This document shows, one piece after another, positions 1 to 13,500 of a stretch of 64,000 bases of DNA (position 1 is its first letter; every line of letters begins with the position of its first letter). The notes beneath the pieces were generated by a model. It made no database searches. It had not been told where the DNA came from and was given only the letters and a program-made list of their open reading frames with translations. Source of the DNA: Nemopilema nomurai (Eukaryota; Cnidaria; Scyphozoa; Rhizostomeae; Rhizostomatidae); NCBI GenBank assembly GCA_003864495.1, contig ML133493.1, forward strand, positions 1,371,820 to 1,435,819. The letters run 5' to 3'. Made by a program: the position numbers and the translations under genes.

Positions 1-3000
1 TTTTTACATGTTCAAGCTGGTTTTCACAAAACTGAATCAAAACCAACCCTCAGAATAGTAACGTGGTGTTGGGACACAAATCCTGAAATTTGAAGCTGGA
101 TTTAATATAAAAATCCCTTGAACTAGGATGATTTCAGCTAGAATCTAAGCAAGCATCCACTAATATCTTGATGATCTTCCGTCCATTCATAATAATTGAA
201 TAAGCAGCGGGTGGGTCTCGCCTGGGTCCTCAGCTTACAGTCAGGATAATTGTCTCTTGTGAAATAGCCTGCCTCAATTTGGAATGATCTGCCTAAAAAT
301 GACAGTTCAGATGTAAAAAATCTCCAGTTAAATACCTTTTAGGCTCAAGTGTTTAAGGATGTTGACCAAGCGAAGGCTAACAGGTCTGGGGATTTGGATA
401 ATGTTTTAACAAGAGAGGTACTCTTTCAGCAAGAAGGCACTTTTGTGATGTCTTGTGCTTTGTCCCAAAGTCGTTGTTAGGGGGATTTATTTACATTTTG
501 AACGAAGCTCCTTTCGATCCAAGATTCTATTAGGTTTCAAGAAAAAAGAGCTCGATGACTGTTTTCTGGCATTCAGCAAATTGATGGAAACTTTGATTGT
601 TCTTCAACAATTCCTTGAGTTAAAACTGACAAATCATGATACGATCAGACATGAATTTGATGAAACACCAGTTGTGGCCACGCAGTTTCTTCCTCCTAAC
701 GACCATTAACGTCACTTCAAACAAAAGGACTTTATTGACACAAGCTCAAGCATAAGACAGTCATATCAGTTAATTAGACCTGTTGAATACATGTGACTTT
801 CTTTTAATTCCTTACTTCTTTTTTTGGCTTCCAAACTAAAGCAAGTCAGAATCTTCATTACCAGAAACCATTTTCGCATTTACTTACAGTTTTAGGAGCT
901 ATGCGCAATGATTCTTATAATTTTCTATGAAAATCCAGACCAATTAACTTGCTATTGTAAATTGTTGCACTGGACAAAACAACAAACACAAGCAGGATGA
1001 AACGTCCTACCCCCCATGCTTTAATTTCTCTTCAGGACGCGTTTACGACAAATAAACAGCAAACCAGTAGAATGAATGAGTAAATGAATCAACTTGCATT
1101 TAAAACGCATCCAACTTACTTTATTTTTATTCCTATCCCCAAGTATGAATGAAAATCAATGGAACACTCCAAAATTCAAAATTGGTAGCCATGCGCCTTC
1201 AACATCGAGCAAGTCAAACGCAGCAATGTTACTATTTCCAGCCTTGTGTTTATTTGTAAGCTTTGAGTGGAAATAAAGTGGAAATAAATTAAGTCATTTT
1301 GATATTTTGCGAGCTCCTAAAAGCAGAAAGAACAAATTCGTGATTGCTGAAAAGGATTGGGTGATTGTGTTCAACTGTCAGCAGTAAAATGCTTATAGTT
1401 TTGAAGAATGCTTGAACAGGAGAAATTGTTGAATTTTTTTGACAAATTTAAATAAACTTTCTTGTACTGAAAAAGTGCCATATCGCCCTTTTTTGCCTGG
1501 GTATGTACATGGGCGGATTCTTTTCAGCCCTATTTGGTACAAGGTGTACATTTTACGCCATTCAATGCCCCTTGCAAGGAAGCTAAGTATAGTAAAAGGC
1601 TAAAGAAGGTGGAAGATAATTCTTCAGTGGTACTTAAGCCTCTCCAAAAGTGCTAGAAAACTAACTTACTCTCCAAATATTGTCTTATCTGTGAGATAAA
1701 AAGCTACAGATAAATACAATATTATATTCAAGCTTATATATGGAGAATAGGCAAGATACTTGAGAATCTTTCGTAGAGAGCACCTTTATGTTTTCTTCTT
1801 CTGGAATTAGTTCATAATTGTGCGGTGTAGATATTGGAGCAAAGAACATTTTATGGATATAATTCATTTTATCTGCTTATATCTTACCATAATAACTAAA
1901 ATTTGGTTTCCACCTAGTTCTTAGTGAAGATTGGCTATGAGTTGATGCCAAATCACAAACCTATAAGCAATATTCTGCAAGCGAATCTCCTTGTCAATCC
2001 ACAACAATAGCGGAAAGTCAAGATAAAACTCTCTTAATGGAATATGTTGAAATCCAACAGCAAAATTAAAGTGAAACTGAAATAGATTCGATTAAATAAT
2101 TCGCTAGCAGCGTGAAAATGCCTAATCCTCTGTTCACGTTGATGAGAGTTTCCCGAATTCAAGGGCATTAGGAAAGAACTGCCATAATGGTTGGCTGACC
2201 TTCCTCTGGTGTCAGCTTTTCGTCCTGTCTTTCCTTCAGTCGATTAGGCACTTGCTAAACTAAAAGTGATTGTTTCCCGACAGATAGTCGATAGACAGGC
2301 TTGATGCCTTTTGCAAATCACTAATGGCAAGTACATACGTGAAAATGAGTCTTTAATGCTGGTAATTAAAAAGTTGTGAAAGCTGTGTATACAGTGTACG
2401 CAAATTGCACGATTATGTTCAAGGTCTAAGAAGATTAGAATTGGTGGGCAAAGTTCTCTCCAGAAGATGGCAAATTCTTTTGACTTGCCGCCCTAGAACA
2501 TGCTTCGCGCTTCGGACAAACAGATTAACTTCAAAGTGGGCTGTTATGAGCTGTTAATGATATTTCGTACTGTTATTGTTTCCCGATCAAATGGTTGTTC
2601 AAATCAGGGTTAAAGAGCCTCGCACCTAAAGTGTTCATGAGGGGCCGGGCCCTATCTGGCCGGCATCGATCGGATAGACGGTTGGGAACGGCAGATTTGT
2701 CAGTCAGGACGGAAAACTTCTTTTGCAGCTCACGTCTGAATTTCCCGCAAAACCTGGTCAAATAATTTGCCAATTGTATTTGTAGAGAATACGCGGCGTA
2801 TAAATCCGCAAAGAGAATCTCCTGCAGCGTACGGTTTGAGTGTAGGTCGTGCACTTCTATCTGAAGTAATTCCATTGTCTGTTACCCTGAAAGTCCTTCT
2901 GGTCAGAGCCAGACTCGGAAATCGTACAAATTGCCAGCACACTTAATTGTGTGGCGGCGGCTAGGGACAGCCTCGATATTTGCAGCACTTCATTTCGCGC

Positions 3001-5518
3001 TGACTGTTAAGACAACAACGGCACTTCATCCATACTGGCGCGTGCTTTAAGCAGATTGTGCAAACATTGGCTGGTACAGCCAGAATAATTCCTATTATTT
3101 AGGTTAGGTGAATATATTATGCAGAGGTTTCCCCTATATTTAGACGCTTGTAAATAAATACAGTGGGATATGCACAGTAACCTGCTGTGTGATCTATATT
3201 CTCTTGGTAAGGCGTGCCTTCGCCAAAATCTGTTTCACAGGTCCGTTTCCTCGGGCAAACTGGGACTTTACTTAAAAAAACTTGAAATGGGCGTCGCCTC
3301 TCACAATAATAATACAAGGTCTTTCAATACCTAATACCCAAAGGTAATAAATGTAGTTGGAAAGTGGTCGAAACTTTCAATCGTAGATCGCTATAATTCG
3401 GCCACCAGTGGAAAGAGGGATTGTATAGCTATCCAAAATGCATGCACTTTGAATTCAACGAGAAACGGCATCGTCTATGGTGTGTAAAACTGAACAATTC
3501 CTATTTCTTCAAATGGTCCTACTACACCACAAACGTCACCAACACATTTTGACGCGTCCGAGCAGAAATCATAACTGGGAACCAAGCAGCATCAATTAAT
3601 TACTAGCAGCCCTAGAGTGTGAAAACTGAGCTTGTACTTTTTGCTTAGTAGCAAATTCAGTTCAGACACGCTCTCTGTCTAATCATTTCTTGTGGGAAAT
3701 GATCAAGGTGTATCGAATACATTCGCTTTCAGTTCTAGAAATGCTTCCAGTTATTTCTGCTGCCTCAAAATTCGAAGAAACAATCAGAGATGCCTGCAAG
3801 CTACCAGGAAATTTGCTCCCTGCAATTAAAATTTATAAACAGCCAAGTGGAAGGTCTAAAAATATCGCCTGACCAGGAAGCAGCTTTGGGTTTGGCTCTT
3901 GGTGGCGAACAGCAAGATAGCAAAGCTACTTGATTAGCCTCTGTTATAAAATTTATAAAGGTGCGTTCCCCTCTCTACATCTAGAAATTCAAACTGACAG
4001 ACGGTGGAGATATCAATCTCAAAGCCAAATTGCAAGCACTATCGATAGAAATATAACCTTTCCGTGAACTTGTTGTTCCTTCTTCCAAGCCCTCTTACCT
4101 TTTCTTATACTATCACACAAAAGTGGAATGATGATGGCAATAACATAACCGTCTACGTTTTTGTAAGAGAAAGTTGAAGAGCGTTGAATTGGTTTACATG
4201 TCGCTCTAAAAAAAACTGTAGAAGGGATAAATTTGCTTTCTTTCAGGTGATAACTTGTAAGTAAAGTCCTATATTGAGAAAATACCACAAAATACGTCCA
4301 AATGCATACAGCTACAAATTGAGTTTTTAAAAAGATAGTCCTTCAACCAGGTATCTACTTGCTACGGCGAGTTTAGTCTAATACCACGGGATAACGATGG
4401 ATTCAAAATCCTAGTGCATCTTTAACAAAAAACCAAATCAAACTATAAAGATTCAAAACTAAATTTTCAAAAACAGTGATATAATTTTCTAACTTACTTG
4501 TTTCCTTGGCCGAAGCCTTGTCCATTGTCGGAATTTCTACAAGAAAGAGTGAAAAAGTAGTTGGTGGCATAAAACACTTGCAAAGATTGATCAAAGAACA
4601 AGTGAAGAAGCAGGAGAAATAAAATCTAAAAGGTTTTGCTGATACTATACCAAATACTATATAACACATACTTATGTTTCCATATCTTGATGCATCAGAA
4701 AGCAGCCGTGCAAGGTATTGCAGAGCAGTAAGATAATGTTTCATTCTTTCTCCTACTACACTCGCGTTTTTTTGCAGGTTTCACACTAGTGTGGTCTTCC
4801 ACCTGGTTTAAACACCATAGCTATAAGATCATATGACCGATTCACCTTTTTGAAAGACATGACGATTCTTTCCTTTCCTGTAAACTTTTGCATGAATTAT
4901 CAATACTTAACGAGCAAGTCAGTGAAACTAAGGTATTGCAACAAATTAGGCTTTGATTCATCGAGCAACGAGAGACAGTTAGGGCATACCTAACATCCAG
5001 AGAAAAGAAAGTTTAAAAACGTCTCCCTTCAATCGCTGTGTCAAAACATTGTAGCAACTCAGCTACCATTAAACTTGAAACAGATCGAATAAGAAATTAG
5101 GCATGGTTTTTAGAGTGAACATCACTGATGACAAATTTATGAAGCATCGGTAGACTTTAACATTAGATGCTTGTAAGTTTAGACTACATACATGTCTTAT
5201 ATTATAACTATATTCTAAGTAGCTTTATCAAGGTAGAAATAATCTTGGGGACAATGTTTAAGGCAATAGAAAATGTAAGTGAGCGCCCAATTTCAAATTT
5301 TCGAGAACTTTAACGACATATCTGTCGACCATCATGTCGGTTTGAGTTGGATGGACAATCACCAGACAATTACCAACCTATTTCTCAACCAAAAACCTGC
5401 TATCTATAGGGGAGGGGAAAATTGAGTAAACATCGAAGGCATTTAGTAATATTTACTGTCCTATTTAACGACACCTCCATGTCTAGAGTATTTACATCTG
5501 GACAGAGTCCTTGAAAGT
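1..5518. other. intergenic, no supported gene
   Basis: I see no open frame here that looks like a real gene. All frames are under about 115 codons, with no recognisable domain and no splice-linked neighbours of matching phase. The stretch is AT-rich unique sequence. It lies downstream (3') of the FoxD-like gene, so its right end probably contains the FoxD 3' UTR, but I found no convincing polyadenylation signal close to the stop. Confidence 0.6.
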
Positions 5519-6694
5519 CTACAATCGATCTAAGTGGCAGTCACAAATAGAATGAGAATGGTTGGCTTGTAATGCAGGACTGGCGTTTGAACACGAGTTC
5601 CTCTGAGCGAAAAACCTTAGATCCCGTGTTTGAGAGTGCTGAGGCAATACGTGCTGGAATACGTGGTGGCGGTGGCAGTCGCAATGACTGTCTGTATGCG
5701 AAGAGGGCAGGGTATGAGGCAGCGTCGATCCTGTGCAATGCTGGTTCGCCGGCAGCGGGAGATGCCTTTGCTGGGTGCAGTTTGCATGACAGATCTGCGT
5801 GTCGTGACCGTTACGCGATACCTCGATACTGCTAGCCTTCTTACTATTTTTCTCGTTGCCAATGATACGATCAATGGAGAAGTCAGTGGATTTTTTGGAC
5901 ACTTGGCGTGGCTCCTGGCTAGTCATGTTTGAGTCTGAATGAACGCCTTGGTGATGATACCCAGGCTCTGGCATATAGAAGGGATGCCAGGAGTGGGACA
6001 CTTGGTAGTGCGAGTCGTATCCTAATGGCAAGTCTGTGCGTAGCATTGGTGTACGAGTCGTGTCACACGGAGCTCGAGAGTGATACCCATAGCAATGCAT
6101 CATGCTTGATATGCCTGGAGAACGTGGCCTTTTAAACCGTTTTCTTCTCCTCAGAAAACTTCCGTGATCAAACATATCTTGGCTGGCTGGATCCAGGGTC
6201 CAGTAATGTCCTTTTCCAGGATTTCCTGGCTCTCGGGGGATTTTTACAAAACAATCATTGAGTGATAAGTTATGCCTTATCGAATTTTGCCAAGCTGGGA
6301 ACCTTTCACGGTAATACGGAAACCTTTGCATAATGAATTCGCATATCCCACTCAGCGTCAGCTTCTTCTGAGGCGAATGTAGTATTGACATTGTGATGAG
6401 TGCTATGTAAGAGTACGGTGGCTTAACAAGTTTGTTCTGCTTGACATTATTAGTGGAGCTCGTTTCAGTGTTCGCGTTCCCTCCTTCGTCGTCAAACTCG
6501 ACTTCTTCGTCGCTGCGACTAGCCGTAGAGCACTCGCTGGCCTGGCTGTTCCTCCGCGAGTTCTTTTCGACCATCTCCACGCAGTAAAACGGCTCTCTTT
6601 CTTCTGAACGGGATCCAAATGGCTCTACTCTTTCGATTTCTCTCTCTTCGTTTTTCTCGTAAGCACTGTCAGTCCCCGAGCAAAGACTAACCAT
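5519..6694 (-). CDS. FOXD: FoxD-like forkhead transcription factor, intronless
   Basis: Single open frame of 391 codons. The forkhead (winged-helix) DNA-binding domain spans about residues 91-189. It begins with [12 protein letters not shown], carries recognition helix 3 as [15 protein letters not shown], and ends with [12 protein letters not shown]. The stretch [19 protein letters not shown] and that basic tail are typical of class D. An acidic, Ser-rich N-terminus precedes the domain. The tail is His/Cys-rich. At residues 272-279 FSIDRIIG is an engrailed-homology-1 (eh1) motif, which in FoxD proteins recruits Groucho/TLE co-repressors, so a repressor role is likely. I chose the ATG at 6694; the frame stays open 13 codons further upstream but only to a TTG. 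Nearby FoxL/FoxC assignment is possible but fits less well. Role inferred: sequence-specific nuclear regulator in development. Confidence 0.9.
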   Translation of the reverse strand: MVSLCSGTDSAYEKNEEREIERVEPFGSRSEEREPFYCVEMVEKNSRRNSQASECSTASRSDEEVEFDDEGGNANTETSSTNNVKQNKLVKPPYSYIALITMSILHSPQKKLTLSGICEFIMQRFPYYRERFPAWQNSIRHNLSLNDCFVKIPREPGNPGKGHYWTLDPASQDMFDHGSFLRRRKRFKRPRSPGISSMMHCYGYHSRAPCDTTRTPMLRTDLPLGYDSHYQVSHSWHPFYMPEPGYHHQGVHSDSNMTSQEPRQVSKKSTDFSIDRIIGNEKNSKKASSIEVSRNGHDTQICHANCTQQRHLPLPANQHCTGSTLPHTLPSSHTDSHCDCHRHHVFQHVLPQHSQTRDLRFFAQRNSCSNASPALQANHSHSICDCHLDRL

Positions 6695-6989
6695 TATCAA
6701 CAAATAATATTCTTGTATGGTAATAGATTCCAAATGTAAATATTGGCCTTCAAAGTTTATTCAAAGGTGCTTTAGTCTCTCACTTGTGATACTGTGCCCG
6801 ATTGTCTTGAACACTCTTTCCTAAAGACTGGCGCGAATTGTTATAGCTTAGAACAAAGTTGACCCATGTTGTTTGTTGACCGTTTCGCCGACCACCTGCC
6901 TGAAAAGCAAGACCGCAAGGCTCTGTGATATGCCGCCCGTCTTTTCATAACACTCCGGTCTTGTGCAGGCAAGACGAACGCTTTGGCCA

Positions 6990-6998
6990 CTTTTATAG
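6990..6998 (-). promoter_or_regulatory. candidate TATA box of the FoxD-like gene
   Basis: On the minus strand the sequence reads CTATAAAAG, a near-perfect TATA box. It would place transcription start near 6965 and give a 5' UTR of roughly 270 nt before the ATG at 6694. The distance is reasonable and no other strong TATA lies closer, but usage is inferred only. Confidence 0.45.
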
Positions 6999-7487
6999 TT
7001 CCAATTTCCAGAGTAATGCCAATATAAAGCCCTTCACTGCGCTTCCGGATCGTACAGGCCTGTTTATTTATGCATAGCTATGTGCTATTGAGCAGAGAGC
7101 GCAATACAAAGGCACAAAGAGCAGCCTTCAGACAAATCTATCCTTTCACCCCCTGCGGAATGCGCTATAGATGAACCTCGTACGGTCGCTAAGTCTTTAC
7201 CACCGACCAGGCAATGCGGCACTCGCCGAATGCTATTTTAGCGAGCTTAATTTCATTCTTATTGCAGCTTATATTGCGGTGTTTGACATGCAATAACGCG
7301 CTTTATTACATTGGTGTCATGATCGCGTTTTATTTAATATTTGTCGACCTAAGGGTATTATCCACAAGATGCGTTTTAAAGTGTGTAAATACCCTAGCAA
7401 TTCATATAATGGTGTGAATACTTATTCGCTTATAACAGAAAATCAAGTTTACATAGAGTGTGTACATGGCACCCAAGTATAACCTAA

Positions 7488-7516
7488 ACCACGTGACCGG
7501 TCAAAAGTCACGTGGT
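7488..7516. promoter_or_regulatory. inverted pair of CACGTG E-boxes upstream of FoxD
   Basis: Two perfect 10-bp arms, ACCACGTGAC and GTCACGTGGT, face each other across a 9-nt spacer. Each contains the canonical E-box CACGTG bound by bHLH-ZIP factors (Myc/Max, USF, MITF families). The site lies about 0.5 kb upstream of the candidate FoxD TATA box. Regulatory function is inferred from motif and position. Confidence 0.4.
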
Positions 7517-7519
7517 GAT

Positions 7520-10500
7520 GAAGCATTCAGAAATGGTTTATTTCGTGTATCAAGGGTAATGAACCCGTCAAAAGATTGAGTTGGTCTCAAAGCATATAAA
7601 CCTCCACCTGTCAACTGTTGATCGTATTTTTTGAGAATCGTAATTCACAAAATATGTAGTAATTTCAAAATCTGAAGATTTCTTAATCTGGTGTCAAGTC
7701 AAGGCAGTTAAAATATTTTTGGTTTAATGCGAAAGACAGGCATTATTGTGTAATGCAATACAAGATTTGAGCCCATCCTTCAAAAAGTAAATGAAAAATA
7801 CCAATTTTTACATGATAGTGATATGTGATATATTTTCTACATGAACAATACAAGATACTAGGACGTTTATTGGTGTAACTGCATGTATCATAATCAACAT
7901 ATTGAACATTAAACTTTATTACATTTATAATAAGCCCATCGTTTATAGTTGAAGAAAACGCTGTTCTTCGCTGCATATCACTTTTTCCAAAGGTCATTGA
8001 TTTTCACGGTGATTTCTCGGTACTCAAGTTAGACAAGAAACACATTGCAGCCAAAACAAAAATGGAGGCAATCATCCTTAAATACCTTCAAGTATCCAGA
8101 ATGGAGTGTTGGAGAGCGATTGAAACTCTCTCAAGTATCCGACTCTAGAGCTCAACTGGCCCCAGCCCCTTATTCTAAAGCCGAATCTTTCTTGGATGTT
8201 TCTGATATAAGAAATCGATTAATCACTGTCTTTCTAATTGTTCAGCATCAACCTCTTCATTAGCCAGCCCAGAGGCGATCTCTCGTTTCAAGCTGAAAGC
8301 AAATCAACTTGGAAGGTGCCCGGGGCTTGCGCTATCTTAAGCTGCAGATTTGACCCTTCATTTGCTTTGAATGAATGGAGGGCCTTGGCCTATCCTATCG
8401 AGTATCTACCATAGCGACGATTTAGGATGCACGGCCAGGCTCACCAAACGTCCATAGAAAGGTAAATCCAACAAGCCAGTTCATTGGAACTAGAATGCTC
8501 AATTATGAAAAGGTGAATTAAAATGCATTTTGAAGCATCTAGCTGCATTACTGCCAAACAAGGTCAAGCTACAATAATTTTTTGTTGAAGAGTTGTTATT
8601 ACCTTGGCTATCAGCCTCCTTGCTTTTACAATCTTATTCTTGGATACAAAACCTTCATACAGATATTTATCAATTCATTTCTTCTAGATTTATAATTTTC
8701 ACTGTTTAAAAACATAGTTAGTTGGAGAGTGGAATGGTTAAGTTTGATTTTGACAAAGTTATGGAAATTGGACAGCTTTGTAAAGATACACCAGCGACTT
8801 TGCCAGGTATTTTAGTCTTTGGCGTTTGCAATCTTCGGCTATTAGGTACAACTCTTCAGCTTCCCATGAAAGATAAGTGCTATCTGAGAAACCAGCTTCT
8901 CGCATGTTTTTCATAGAGAATTCAAAAATGCTAATTGTAAATCATCTATTACCAACTTGTCACTGTCCTAATTGCATGATAATTATTTAATAATCTTGAG
9001 CCAAAAGCTGGTGCTTCATTTAGCTGGTTTCACAAAGCACAAGGTTGATTTATAGAAATATCTTTGGGGTAATGATCCTTGAAAGAAGAGCATTTGATTA
9101 TTGCTTCTTTATCAGTTGATGATCAAATTGTTTACAAAATCGAAGGGGCAAAAGTTAGTGGATTTCTCAACAGCGCTTTAACAGGAGGTGCCTTGACTAA
9201 CATTAGAAAATATTTTAACCACGTGTAGCATACATGGATTTTCAACCAAATTCAAGTGTTACTTATTTGAACACACAGTTTCTTTAAATTACATGCGATG
9301 GGTGGGCAGGTAAACAAATGCTAAACCAGCCAGGCGGACTCCATTCTTTCGCCTAGTGCACAGATTGTTTCGTCAATTACCCGTTGCACTAACAATAACA
9401 GACAAGCACATTGCAACTGCTTCTCATATCTGCAGGTCTTCTCGAGCACTTCTCGAGTGATAGTTTTCAATTCGTGACGGTGAGGAACTAGAAGTGAGAA
9501 TGTCCTAATTGTTGGCCACCTAATACCCTACCAACAATCGTAATGATTAAGAAAGAACATTTTCTTTGAGCACGTGATTTTTGGTATAACCACAAGCCTC
9601 TTTCATACTTGTTTCAACCGGTGGGTCTATATGAAAAACGGTTGAAGAAGTTGCCTGTCGATTTATTTCATTGAATCCAGGACCTATATTTTAAAATTTG
9701 GACATCATTTATTAAAGTGGAAATGGTTTAAACCTTGCAGGTTTGAATGTTAGAATCATTTTGTTTATAACAACCTGCTTTTTGTCTTAATTGGCCTTAG
9801 CAAAGAAGTCAGCTAGTTTGGAGGATATTATTTATATTAGCCATTTATTTTTTTGTTAGGGTTTTCAGGCACAAAAAAGTAAAAGAGTGCAGTAAAAGTA
9901 AATAGAAGTACTAACTAAGACCAAGCTGAGAAGGTATATATAAGCCAGCCTTGATGGGTAAAGGGGTACTTCATGTAGGTCATGTTTGATGCGGTATAAA
10001 GCATAATAGCGGTTCATTGCATTTTCTCAAAGGTTCCCTGTAGTCTTTTCCTGTCATCAGACAAAGTAGACGGTGTGAAAACAGATGAATACTCTGTTAT
10101 CTTAATGTCTAAAGCAATTTCCAAACATGTTTTTCGATAATAGCACCCACCTGCTTATCTCTAGACCTGGAAAGGAATGGTAATGTGTTGCCTTCGAGGA
10201 AAAAGAAGTCATCATTTTGGATTCCTACAGGTTCGTGTGAGGTTTCTTATCAGGTAGGCACGAGGGTCTGAAAAAGCAACATTGTTTCGGAACAGGCGAA
10301 TATCTTGATGATGAGAAAACCATGCGAGGAACACGCTGAAGCCGTCAAAGGGGGAAGAGAATGATTCTACATCACAGTGAGAGCTTGGTCATTGTTGCCA
10401 TGACAGCATCCCTTGAAGAGCTTCGATCCTTAACAAACTCAGGTTCATGACCTAGAAAGAATGTTCATTAAAATTAGTTGTCAAAGCCATGTTTCTTCGT

Positions 10501-13500
10501 AGGAATGGTTAGATGGCACAACCGCCTAGAGTACTGAGTCCCCTTTCAGCTGGAGTCTCTTAGTGACACAACAACAGCCAGGCCTTTGAGCTAACGAGTA
10601 TGTCACGCCTTCAGTGACATCAGCCTCTTTTATATGGATGCAAATAACCCCGTTAAAATGGAGTCTCCGTTATTTTGTAAGGATTTGGCCGTGGTTTCAA
10701 GGTGAAAGAGATATGATATCAGTTTCTGTTATTTCAAGGATATGAAGAAACAAAACCAGGATTTCAATTGTTCCCTTAATCCGTTCATTTCCATTAGCAA
10801 TACACTCGACTCGTGTTGGTTGAAATGAAAATTAAATGTCTACCTGAGACATTCTACAAGCTGTAGCTAGCTCTATTCCTGTCAGCGCCACATTAAATAT
10901 TTAGCTTATGATATGAAACCGTAATATCGAATATTCTGGCACGTACGGCCCAGAAGTCTCAACAGATATAATTAAGAGACAATATTTCAATCTACAATGG
11001 ATGCAAAACGTCAAATATGCGACCTTTAGAAACCTTGAAATCCAGCGAATAACGCCTGTAGTATCAAGTTTGTAAGTCGCCTTCCATTCACAATTAGGCA
11101 TGGCGGGTCAGAGCTGCTTTTGGTATGGGTGCGCCGCGATCCAGAGATGACGCAGCTATTGAGTATTGGCAAAAAGTCTAATGCACAGGAAGCACGTTCT
11201 GGTCTTGTGTTACTTATCTATAAGATCTTTTATGTAATCCAGATTCTCCAACTGAACAGATTGTCTAACAGATTCTCCACAAGTAACAGAAATGAACACA
11301 TCACCACATCATAAGGCTACATGCCCTGATGTCAGATAATTTTGAAATTACGAAGAGTTTCTAATGCTCTGAATTAGCATTAGAAGATTCCAACAGCAAT
11401 TTCAATAAAAGTAAGCCTTTTCAAAACAGTCTAAACCTCTTTCTTGATGCTCTCCACAAAAAGTCTAGTCGTTAAAATGCAATCTTTGTTATAGATTGTA
11501 CCTAGCGACCTTCGTATTAAATTGGCCAAGGGGATAAAGTATTCAATATTTTGTGTACATAAAAAGTTCAACTGTCGTCATGTTAATCTTCTTGTTAGAC
11601 ATTTGACTGGTAGAACTGACCAATGAAATTTGATCCAGCCAACAGCACATTGTGGACAGCATATGCGCATTCCCTTTGTGCGCTTGGAGAGTATCCTGCT
11701 GACTTAGGAAAAGTTACTTCTAATGTTGAGGAAAGTTCTATCCAAGAGGAAGATTATCTTTCTTAGCTGATCTCAAAGAAAGATTTCTCTAAGAGCTAGA
11801 ATTCTCAAACTTTAAGTAGAAATTCGTACAGGAATATGTGGCAAGGGAAAGAGATAATTTTGGAGCATCCGGTTCTAATTGACCATTTTTTCTTCCCCAA
11901 GTGTCTCAACATATTTTGATTTTTGGTTCGAAAGACATTAAGATCCTTTTTATTGACGATTTTAATTCAACTAATACAAAGTTTTATAGTTTATGGTTTA
12001 TTCATAGGTTATATAAGTTTTAGGACTCTTTAATATATCACCATCGAGGCTCAATAGCGATATCGAAATTTATCAACGATGAAAACCAAAGTTCTCCAAA
12101 AACCAAGATGAAAAATCGAAGTGTTTTCAGTGAGATTCTTCCGGAAGGTGAATCTTTCTTGAAACCTATTCATAAAAATTTAGACACAACTTTGGGCTTC
12201 TTCTAGCGCCATGATAGGAAATTTTCATATTGATGCTTAGCTCATTTTCAATGCTCTTAACTGATTAGAACTTTAGAAATTTGTAATAAGAAGTAAACTT
12301 TTCATTAATAAAGTAATTGCAAGCATGTGTCCCCCGCCCCTGCTACAGAGTAAACATATTGCATAATGACTTACTTCATTAAATGCCAAACCACCCGGGG
12401 TTTCCCTTGTGCCTGACTCAGGCTTTCTGTGCTCCATGCGACACAGTTGTAAGGGAGACCTCGATCTTTTGGCTTATGTCACGGGATATAGTGGTCAAGA
12501 CACATGGAGCAGTTGGAGAAAGAACGTCGCCAAATCTCCATGTCATGACAGAAGGGGCAAGGCAAATGCAACCAACCTTAATGAAAAAAGCTCTTTGATT
12601 CAAAAATAACAATGCCACGGTGGTTGTGAGAGCTAAAGAAAGCTGACCGACCTTGAAATAGTATCTAACCTATGAGATCACCGGCTACTCTTTATTAAAT
12701 ATTTGTCAATTCACATTCGAACTAGGAAGATTCAATTTGCCATTTAGAATTTTTCCTTCACCAGCGAGATTTCTACACGTCGTTATTAGATATACCATGT
12801 ATTTTGTTCTTTCCAAGCAACTCGTTATCTGAGGAAAATAGCATTTTCAATGCAGTAATTTTTGTCAGCCGAGAAAGGTGATTTGTTTGCTGAATCGAGT
12901 TTCAAAGATTGATTGTTTTACAGCTTTTTCTGATTTATGGCTTAATTATTACGTTATGCAGACACCTCAATAACACTTCAAAGCTCCGTTGAATAGAAAA
13001 TGACGGTGCTTCACCTTGGATTATTGATGGTGTTTTTCCTTGGATTATTTGTAAATCATTATCATCTAAAGAATCAGAGCTTCCATGAAATAATACAAAT
13101 GAAAGGGATAGGTTTCAGATTTCAGATTTTTATATACGTTTATTGATTCAAACGGCCTAATGAAAAAAGCGACAAACTTTCGAACTTTATTTGAATATAT
13201 TGTCCACGATTCTGCTAATAAAAGACATAATAACATATTAACAATGTTATTATACCATCATCTAAAAGGCTTGGTTTGTTCATGTAGTTGTATCATTTCT
13301 CGTGAGAAGTTTCCAGTCTTTCGCAACCTACCTGAAAACAAATATATTTTTCACTAAATGGTCGTTTTATTCACAAACAACTCTGATTTCATTGCATTCA
13401 AAATCAGTCGCGTGGAAGAACATGGCTTCACAGCAATCCCGTCTTTAAAGATAAAAATAGACAAGTACTTGGCAAGTGATTCAGTCCCGATCCGACATGT

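Noticed and set aside
2573..2942. Overlapping minus-strand frames
   Set aside because: Two different frames over the same DNA, no domain signal, no splice structure.
5572..5932. Several plus- and minus-strand frames inside the FoxD gene
   Set aside because: They are other-frame readings of the FoxD tail, which is GC-richer and so has few stops.
12383..12618. Three overlapping frames on both strands
   Set aside because: A locally GC-richer patch without stops. No domain, no splice-linked neighbours.
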